Shown here: one piece after another, positions 7,457 to 11,596 of the stretch
Position numbering within the stretch: position 1 is the first letter of the stretch
Layout: every line of letters begins with the position of its first letter
DNA from: Lysobacterales bacterium CG_4_10_14_3_um_filter_64_11
GTDB taxonomy: Bacteria > Pseudomonadota > Gammaproteobacteria > Xanthomonadales > Xanthomonadaceae
NCBI GenBank assembly: GCA_002782905.1
Contig: PFJA01000230.1
Coordinates: 1-11,596 of the forward strand
DNA length: 11,596 bases
Direction: 5' to 3'
Position numbers and translations under genes: made by a program
Notes under the pieces: generated by a model
What the model saw: the letters and a program-made list of their open reading frames with translations, nothing else
The model's database searches: none
What the model was told of the DNA's origin: nothing

Positions 7457-7477
7457 CCCTCTCCCGAAGGGAGAGGG
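7457..7477. repeat. Perfect hairpin repeat (CCCTCTCCC / GGGAGAGGG)
   Basis: CCCTCTCCC (7457-7465) pairs perfectly with GGGAGAGGG (7469-7477) around a GAA loop. I recognise this pyrimidine/purine palindrome as a short intergenic repeat scattered in many GC-rich proteobacterial genomes, which is knowledge from memory and not shown by this single copy. No U tract follows on either strand, so it is not a classical terminator. It could act as an RNA-processing or stability element between the bamA and lpxD parts of the transcript. Confidence 0.65.
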
Positions 7478-7481
7478 GGAC

Positions 7482-7486
7482 AAGGA
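7482..7486 (+). promoter_or_regulatory. Possible Shine-Dalgarno for an upstream lpxD start
   Basis: AAGGA lies 11 nt before an in-frame TTG at 7498, which would give LpxD eight extra N-terminal residues (353 in total). The GTG at 7522, which fits the family length best, has no comparable motif upstream. This is the only strong Shine-Dalgarno-like motif near the lpxD start, so it leaves the start uncertain. Confidence 0.35.
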
Positions 7487-7521
7487 AACGCTCCGCGTTG
7501 TTTCACGTCAAGCCGCACGCC

Positions 7522-8559
7522 GTGAACCCGCGCCACTGGTCCTTGGGACAGGTCGCTGATGCCATTGGCCTGCATTTGCGCGGCGATGCCGCGCGGGTGA
7601 TTCGCGGTGTTGCCACACTGGCCAACGCCGGCCCCGACCAGATCGCGTTTCTGGCCAACCCACGCTATCGCCGTGAGCTTGCCAACACCGGTGCTGCCGC
7701 CGTGCTGTTGCACAACAAGGATGCCGCCGCCTGCCCGGTCGCAACGCTGATCTGCGACAACCCGTATGCCGCCTATGCCCGTGTCGCCGCACTGTTCGAG
7801 CCGATCGTCACGGCTTCGCCTGGCATCGATGCCAGTTCCGTGGTCGCCGATGCTGCACAGATCGCCGCCAGCGCCCATGTCGGGCCGCTGTGTTGCATCG
7901 GGGCGCGCAGCATCATCGAGGACGGCGCCGTGATCGGACCGGGCTGCATCATCGGCACGGATTGTGTCGTCGGCCGCAACAGCGTGCTGGTGGCACGGGT
8001 AACGCTGGTACAACACGTTACCCTCGGGCAACGCGTGCGCATCCACCCCGGCGCGGTACTGGGCGGCGATGGCTTTGGCATTGCCAGCGCTGACGGCCAC
8101 TGGCTCAAGGTGCCGCAACTCGGTGGCGTGTTGGTGGCTGATGATTGCGAGATCGGTGCCAACACCACGATCGATCGCGGCGCCATCGAGGATACCGTGC
8201 TGGAAGTCGATGTCCGTCTGGACAATCAAGTGCAGATTGGCCACAACGTGCGGATCGGCGCGCATACAGCGATCGCCGGTTGCGTCGCCATCGCCGGCTC
8301 GGCGCGCATCGGCCAACACTGCCTGATCGGCGGGGCCGCCGGCATTGTCGGCCACATCGAACTCGCCGACCGGGTTACCATTGCTGCCATGAGCCTGGTG
8401 ACGCACAGCCTGCATGAAGCGGGCGAATACGCTTCGGGCACGCCGCTGCAACCCAGTGCACAGTGGCGGCGCAATGCGGTGCGTTTCAAGCACCTCGACA
8501 CACTGCTGCGCGAATGTCAGCGCAAGCCTGCCGACCATGAAACGGACCCGAATAAATGA
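7522..8559 (+). CDS. lpxD: UDP-3-O-(3-hydroxyacyl)glucosamine N-acyltransferase
   Basis: LpxD adds the second 3-hydroxyacyl chain, from acyl-ACP, to the glucosamine amine in the third step of lipid A synthesis in the cytosol. The product is 345 residues from GTG 7522 (E. coli 341). The N-terminal uridine-binding domain (about 1-100) contains FLANPRYR (43-50) and NPYAAYAR (80-87). A left-handed beta-helix of hexapeptide repeats spans about 102-290, with GGDGFG (181-186) and TTIDRGA (215-221). His241 in QIGHNV and His278 in VGHIE match catalytic His239 and the carrier-binding His276 of E. coli. A C-terminal helix (about 311-340) ends the protein. In-frame TTG 7498 is the alternative start; the TTG at 7402 would add repeat-derived sequence. 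The stop overlaps the fabZ start (ATGA). Confidence 0.94.
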   Translation: MNPRHWSLGQVADAIGLHLRGDAARVIRGVATLANAGPDQIAFLANPRYRRELANTGAAAVLLHNKDAAACPVATLICDNPYAAYARVAALFEPIVTASPGIDASSVVADAAQIAASAHVGPLCCIGARSIIEDGAVIGPGCIIGTDCVVGRNSVLVARVTLVQHVTLGQRVRIHPGAVLGGDGFGIASADGHWLKVPQLGGVLVADDCEIGANTTIDRGAIEDTVLEVDVRLDNQVQIGHNVRIGAHTAIAGCVAIAGSARIGQHCLIGGAAGIVGHIELADRVTIAAMSLVTHSLHEAGEYASGTPLQPSAQWRRNAVRFKHLDTLLRECQRKPADHETDPNK

Positions 8560-9038
8560 CGCATTCGCTCATCGAATTACCGCTCACCCTGCCGCTTGAC
8601 ATTGCCCGTATCCGGTCGCTGTTGCCGCACCGTTACCCCTTCCTGCTGGTCGACCGGGTCATCGCGTTCAATCGCAACGTCAGCCTGCAGGCAATCAAGA
8701 ACGTCACCATCAACGAACCGTTTTTCCAGGGCCACTTCCCTGGCTATCCGGTGATGCCCGGGGTACTGGTGATCGAAGCGATGGCACAGGCTGCCGGCCT
8801 GCTGACACAACTGTCCAACCTGCCACGCGACCCGAATGCGCCGGAAAAACTGTATTACCTGGTGAAAGTGGACAAGGCGCGCTTTGCGCGCGTGGTGTCG
8901 CCGGGCGATCAACTGCTGCTCGATGTCGATCTCAAACGCTCATTTCGCGGCATGGGCCACTACAACACCCGTGCTCTCGTCGATGGCAAGGAGGTTGCCA
9001 GCGCCGATATTCTGTGTGCCGAGCGTGACGCGCCATGA
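8556..9038 (+). CDS. fabZ: 3-hydroxyacyl-ACP dehydratase FabZ
   Basis: FabZ dehydrates (3R)-hydroxyacyl-ACP to trans-2-enoyl-ACP in type II fatty acid elongation. It competes with LpxA and LpxD for the same substrate, which helps set the balance between phospholipid and lipid A. The product is 160 residues (E. coli 151), a single hotdog fold. LLPHRYPFLLVDRV (22-35) is the usual family opening. The active-site stretch GHFPGYPVMPGVLVIEAMAQ (59-78) contains catalytic His60 and Glu74, with the same 14-residue spacing as E. coli His54 and Glu68. The ATG overlaps the lpxD stop and the TGA overlaps the lpxA start, both as ATGA, and Shine-Dalgarno motifs are weak, so coupled translation is likely. 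Confidence 0.97.
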   Translation: MTHSLIELPLTLPLDIARIRSLLPHRYPFLLVDRVIAFNRNVSLQAIKNVTINEPFFQGHFPGYPVMPGVLVIEAMAQAAGLLTQLSNLPRDPNAPEKLYYLVKVDKARFARVVSPGDQLLLDVDLKRSFRGMGHYNTRALVDGKEVASADILCAERDAP

Positions 9039-9805
9039 TCCACAAAAGCGCGTGCATCGATCCGGACACGCGTATCGCTCCGGATGTTCGTATCGGTGCG
9101 TTTTGCGTGATCGGCGCGGGAGTTGAGATCGGCAATGGCACGGTGATCGGCCCACATGTGGTGATCGACGGCCCCACCCGCATCGGCCGTGACAATCGCA
9201 TCCATGCCTTCGCGGCGCTGGGCGGTGAACCGCAGGACAAAAAGTACCATGGCGAGCCCAGTCGGCTGGAAATCGGCGATCGCAACACCATCCGCGAGTT
9301 CGTCACCTTCAATCGCGGCACTGACGACGATCAAGGCGTCACCCGGATCGGCGACGACAACTGGATCATGGCCTATGTGCATATTGCGCATGATTGCGTG
9401 GTCGGCAACCACACCGTCTTCGCCAACGCCTCGTCACTGGCCGGCCACAGCCTGATCGACGATTGGGTGATCCTCGGCGGCTTCACCCTCGTCCATCAGT
9501 TTTGCCAGATCGGCGCACACGCCTTTACCGCGATGGGCAGTGTGGTCAACCGCGACGTGCCGCCGTTCGTTACCGTCGCCGGCGCCTACGCACAGCCGCA
9601 CGGTATCAACAGCGAGGGCCTGCGCCGGCGCGAGTTTTCCAGCGAGCGTATCCAGGCCATCAAGCGCGCCTACCGCACGCTCTACAAGTCGGGTCTGCCG
9701 CTGGCCGAGGCGCGTGCGCAGATCGCACAACAAGCGGAACACTCGAGCGATGTCCGCCTGCTGCTCGATTTCATCGATCGCAGCCAGCGTTCGTTGGTGC
9801 GCTGA
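9035..9805 (+). CDS. lpxA: UDP-N-acetylglucosamine acyltransferase
   Basis: LpxA transfers a 3-hydroxyacyl chain from ACP to the 3-OH of UDP-GlcNAc, the first step of lipid A synthesis; it works as a cytosolic trimer. The product is 256 residues (E. coli 262). Hexapeptide repeats of the left-handed beta-helix run from about 2 to 180, and a C-terminal helical domain from about 193 contains the conserved EGLRRREFS (194-202). HIAHDCVVGN (116-125) carries catalytic His119, equivalent to E. coli His125. The hydrocarbon-ruler position (E. coli Gly173) is Met167 here, in GAHAFTAMGS, as in the C10-selective Pseudomonas aeruginosa enzyme, so shorter acyl chains are predicted. It overlaps fabZ by ATGA and ends 5 nt before lpxB. 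Confidence 0.97.
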   Translation: MIHKSACIDPDTRIAPDVRIGAFCVIGAGVEIGNGTVIGPHVVIDGPTRIGRDNRIHAFAALGGEPQDKKYHGEPSRLEIGDRNTIREFVTFNRGTDDDQGVTRIGDDNWIMAYVHIAHDCVVGNHTVFANASSLAGHSLIDDWVILGGFTLVHQFCQIGAHAFTAMGSVVNRDVPPFVTVAGAYAQPHGINSEGLRRREFSSERIQAIKRAYRTLYKSGLPLAEARAQIAQQAEHSSDVRLLLDFIDRSQRSLVR

Positions 9806-9810
9806 CCGCC

Positions 9811-10980
9811 ATGATCGCCGCCAACGCCCGCCCGCTGCGGATTGCGCTGGTGGCCGGCGAAGCCTCCGGTGATGGCCTTGGCAGCGGCTTGATCAGCGCA
9901 TTGCAGCAACGCCTCGGCAACGTGACGTTCGCCGGCATCGGTGGCCCACAGATGCGCGCTGCCGGCTTCGATGCCTGGCATGATTGCAGTGAATTGGCGG
10001 TGATGGGCCTGAGCGAAGTGCTGCGCCACCTGCCACGCCTGTTGCGTCTGCGCCGGCAACTGCACCAGCGTCTGCAACAGTGGCAGCCCGATCTGTATAT
10101 CGGCATCGACGCACCCGACTTCAACCTGCCCCTCGAGCGCCGTCTGAAGGCGCGCGGCATCGCCACCGTGCATTACGTCAGCCCGTCGCTGTGGGCGTGG
10201 CGCAGCAAACGCGCACAGCGCATCGGTGCCAGTGCCGACTGCGTGCTGTGTCTGTTCCCGATGGAGCCACCGATCTATCAGCACTATGGTGTGGATGCGC
10301 GCTTTGTCGGTCACCCACTGGCCGATGCCTATGCGATGCAGCCCGACCAGGCAGCGGCACGCACGCAGTTGAGTTTGCGCGATGATGCGCGCGTGCTGGC
10401 GCTGCTACCCGGCTCGCGGGTGGGCGAGATACAGCGCCTGCTGCCGACCTTCCTGGATACCGTGGCCGAATTGCATGATGCGATCCCCGACTTGCAGGTA
10501 CTGATCCCCGCTGCCAATGGCGCCTGCGGTGCAGCCATTGCTAGCGTGCTCGCGCGGCACACGCTGGCTGCCAGGCCGAGGGTACTCGATGCCCAGGCCA
10601 GCACCGCACTGCTGGCCTGTGACGCGGTGTTGCTGGCCTCGGGCACCGCCGCACTGGAAGCATTGCTGGCGAAGAAGCCGATGGTGGTGGCTTACCGCAT
10701 CGCCGCGCTCACCCATATGCTGGTGATGCGTCTTGGACTGATGCAGGTGCGTCGCTACAGCCTGCCCAACGCACTCGCCGGCCGGCTGCTGGTGCCCGAG
10801 CTGATGCAACACGATTGCCGACCGGCGGCACTCGCCGCCGCACTGTTGCCGTGGCTGCAAGCACCGGCTGCAGCGCAAGCGCTGCGGCCTGCCTACGACG
10901 CCATCCATCAGCAATTGCGCGCTGACGCCAGTGCCCGGGCAGCCGATGCGGTGCTCGCCGTGTTGGCCAAACGGCGGTGA
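9811..10980 (+). CDS. lpxB: Lipid-A-disaccharide synthase
   Basis: LpxB condenses lipid X (2,3-diacyl-glucosamine 1-phosphate) with UDP-2,3-diacyl-glucosamine to make the lipid A disaccharide. It is a GT19 glycosyltransferase attached peripherally to the inner membrane. The product is 389 residues (E. coli 382). Visible motifs are GEASGD (16-21), GIGGPQM (42-48), YIGIDAPDFNLP (96-107), YVSPSLWAWR (122-131), the nucleotide-binding LLPGSRVGEI (199-208), and ASGTAALEALLAKKPMVVAYR (276-296) with the donor-site glutamate. YSLPNALAGRLLVPELMQ (316-333) follows and is conserved in the family. The frame is open upstream to 9394, but that part overlaps lpxA out of frame; ATG 9811, 5 nt after the lpxA stop, gives the family length. 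The stop overlaps the rnhB start (GTGA). Confidence 0.96.
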   Translation: MIAANARPLRIALVAGEASGDGLGSGLISALQQRLGNVTFAGIGGPQMRAAGFDAWHDCSELAVMGLSEVLRHLPRLLRLRRQLHQRLQQWQPDLYIGIDAPDFNLPLERRLKARGIATVHYVSPSLWAWRSKRAQRIGASADCVLCLFPMEPPIYQHYGVDARFVGHPLADAYAMQPDQAAARTQLSLRDDARVLALLPGSRVGEIQRLLPTFLDTVAELHDAIPDLQVLIPAANGACGAAIASVLARHTLAARPRVLDAQASTALLACDAVLLASGTAALEALLAKKPMVVAYRIAALTHMLVMRLGLMQVRRYSLPNALAGRLLVPELMQHDCRPAALAAALLPWLQAPAAAQALRPAYDAIHQQLRADASARAADAVLAVLAKRR

Positions 10981-11564
10981 ATCCCGGTGACCTGATCGCC
11001 GGTGTCGATGAAGCCGGGCGCGGGCCACTGGCCGGCCCGGTCAGTGTGGCGGCGGTCATCCTCGACCCACAGCGACCACTGCGCGGACTTGATGATTCGA
11101 AGAAACTCAGCGCGGCGCGGCGCGAAGCACTGTATCCGCAGATCATCGCCGCAGCACTGGCGTGGCATATTGTTTTTGTCGAGGCGGCCGAGATCGATCG
11201 GATCAACATCCTCAACGCCACCCTCGATGGCATGCGCGCGGCCCTGCTTGGCCTGCATCAGCAACCCACGCTGGCGTTGATCGATGGCAACCGCCTGCCC
11301 TCGGCGCTGGGGTGCCCGGCGCGCGCCATTGTCGGTGGCGATGGCAGTGAACCGGCAATCAGCGCCGCCTCGATTCTGGCCAAGGTCGCGCGCGACCGCC
11401 ACATGGACGCGCTCGACGCGCGCTACCCCGGCTACGGCTTTTGCCAGCACCACGGCTACCCGACCCCGGCACATCTGGATGCTCTGCGCCGCCTTGGCCC
11501 GTGCCCCGAGCACCGCCGCAGTTTCGCGCCGGTGCGAGTGCTGCTGGCACTTGGTTGCGAGTGA
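10977..11564 (+). CDS. rnhB: Ribonuclease HII
   Basis: RNase HII cuts RNA in RNA/DNA hybrids and starts ribonucleotide excision repair by nicking 5' of single misincorporated ribonucleotides. The product is 195 residues (E. coli 198). The active-site acids are present: Asp11 and Glu12 in GVDEAGRGPLAGPV (9-22), Asp103 in LIDGNRLP (101-108) and Asp122 in GGDGSEPAISAASILAKVARD (120-140). DDSKKLS (39-45) is another family hallmark. The GTG start overlaps the lpxB stop by four bases (GTGA); no ATG fits, because Asp11-Glu12 lie close to the N terminus as usual. The lpxB-rnhB pairing is standard in Gammaproteobacteria, where dnaE commonly follows. Confidence 0.97.
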   Translation: MNPGDLIAGVDEAGRGPLAGPVSVAAVILDPQRPLRGLDDSKKLSAARREALYPQIIAAALAWHIVFVEAAEIDRINILNATLDGMRAALLGLHQQPTLALIDGNRLPSALGCPARAIVGGDGSEPAISAASILAKVARDRHMDALDARYPGYGFCQHHGYPTPAHLDALRRLGPCPEHRRSFAPVRVLLALGCE

Positions 11565-11577
11565 GCGCAAGCGGAGT

Positions 11578-11596
11578 ATGGGCATGGACTCGGGAC
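11578..11596 (+). CDS. Possible start of the next gene (cut by window edge)
   Basis: Two in-frame ATGs at 11578 and 11584 open a frame that runs off the window (MGMDSG or MDSG). GGAG at 11573-11576 is 7 nt before the second ATG, a good Shine-Dalgarno distance. In many relatives dnaE follows rnhB, but the few visible residues neither support nor exclude that, so no product is assigned. Confidence 0.3.

Larger units (their letters stand above)
7390..7521 (+). other. bamA-lpxD intergenic region, no skp gene
   Basis: In most Enterobacteria and many other Gammaproteobacteria the periplasmic chaperone gene skp (ompH) sits here. No skp-like frame is present in these 132 nt. What can be seen: a TTGACC hexamer (7402-7407) with a poor CATCTT (7424-7429) at 16-nt spacing, a 36-codon open frame from ATG 7415 to the TGA at 7523-7525, the hairpin repeat at 7457-7477, and a weaker GAAAC/GTTTC stem (7485-7489 with 7500-7504). 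From memory of Xylella gene order, bamA-lpxD adjacency may be normal in Xanthomonadales. Confidence 0.6.

Noticed and set aside
5041..8538. A minus-strand open frame of 1165 codons opposite bamA and lpxD
   Set aside because: Its codons are in register with the sense codons of both genes, so it stays open simply because TTA, CTA and TCA are hardly used in this GC-rich genome. The translation has no recognisable domain. bamA and lpxD happening to share a frame makes it this long.

Overview
This window is a compact, GC-rich (by eye), all plus-strand housekeeping block from a Gammaproteobacterium. The gene order is frr-uppS-cdsA-dxr-rseP-bamA-lpxD-fabZ-lpxA-lpxB-rnhB, the classic gammaproteobacterial envelope cluster. 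Three things point to Xanthomonadales (Lysobacterales): bamA abuts lpxD with no skp/ompH between them, there are GTAG-headed REP-like hairpins, and LpxA carries a Met at the acyl-chain ruler position. That lineage assignment is inference, not proof.

Layout. Positions 1-265 hold no gene I can support. They contain two direct copies of a REP-like element, a run of GC-rich hairpins and a consensus -10 box just ahead of frr. Positions 266-4980 carry frr (ribosome recycling), uppS (undecaprenyl diphosphate synthase), cdsA (CDP-diacylglycerol synthase), dxr (first committed step of the MEP isoprenoid pathway) and rseP (site-2 protease). Gaps there are 24 nt or less, with one stop/start overlap. After a 90-nt gap comes bamA (5071-7389), the outer-membrane beta-barrel insertase. 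The 132-nt bamA-lpxD junction (7390-7521) contains a perfect 9-bp hairpin repeat and a second weaker hairpin. Positions 7522-11564 carry lpxD, fabZ, lpxA, lpxB and rnhB, joined by 4-nt overlaps (ATGA, ATGA, GTGA) or a 5-nt gap, which suggests translational coupling. The last 32 nt may hold the start of another gene.

How the genes fit together. Dxr feeds isoprenoid precursors to UppS, which makes the C55 carrier lipid for peptidoglycan and O-antigen. CdsA makes the phospholipid precursor. FabZ supplies the acyl-ACP branch from which LpxA, LpxD and LpxB draw hydroxyacyl chains for lipid A. BamA inserts outer-membrane proteins, and RseP belongs to the envelope-stress pathway that monitors that process. 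frr and rnhB are the usual passengers at the two ends.

Every gene looks intact, with its catalytic residues present. I see no mobile gene, CRISPR array, RNA gene or new multi-gene system. The unusual material is between genes (REP-like units, junction hairpins, the bamA-lpxD gap), plus the LpxA ruler residue.
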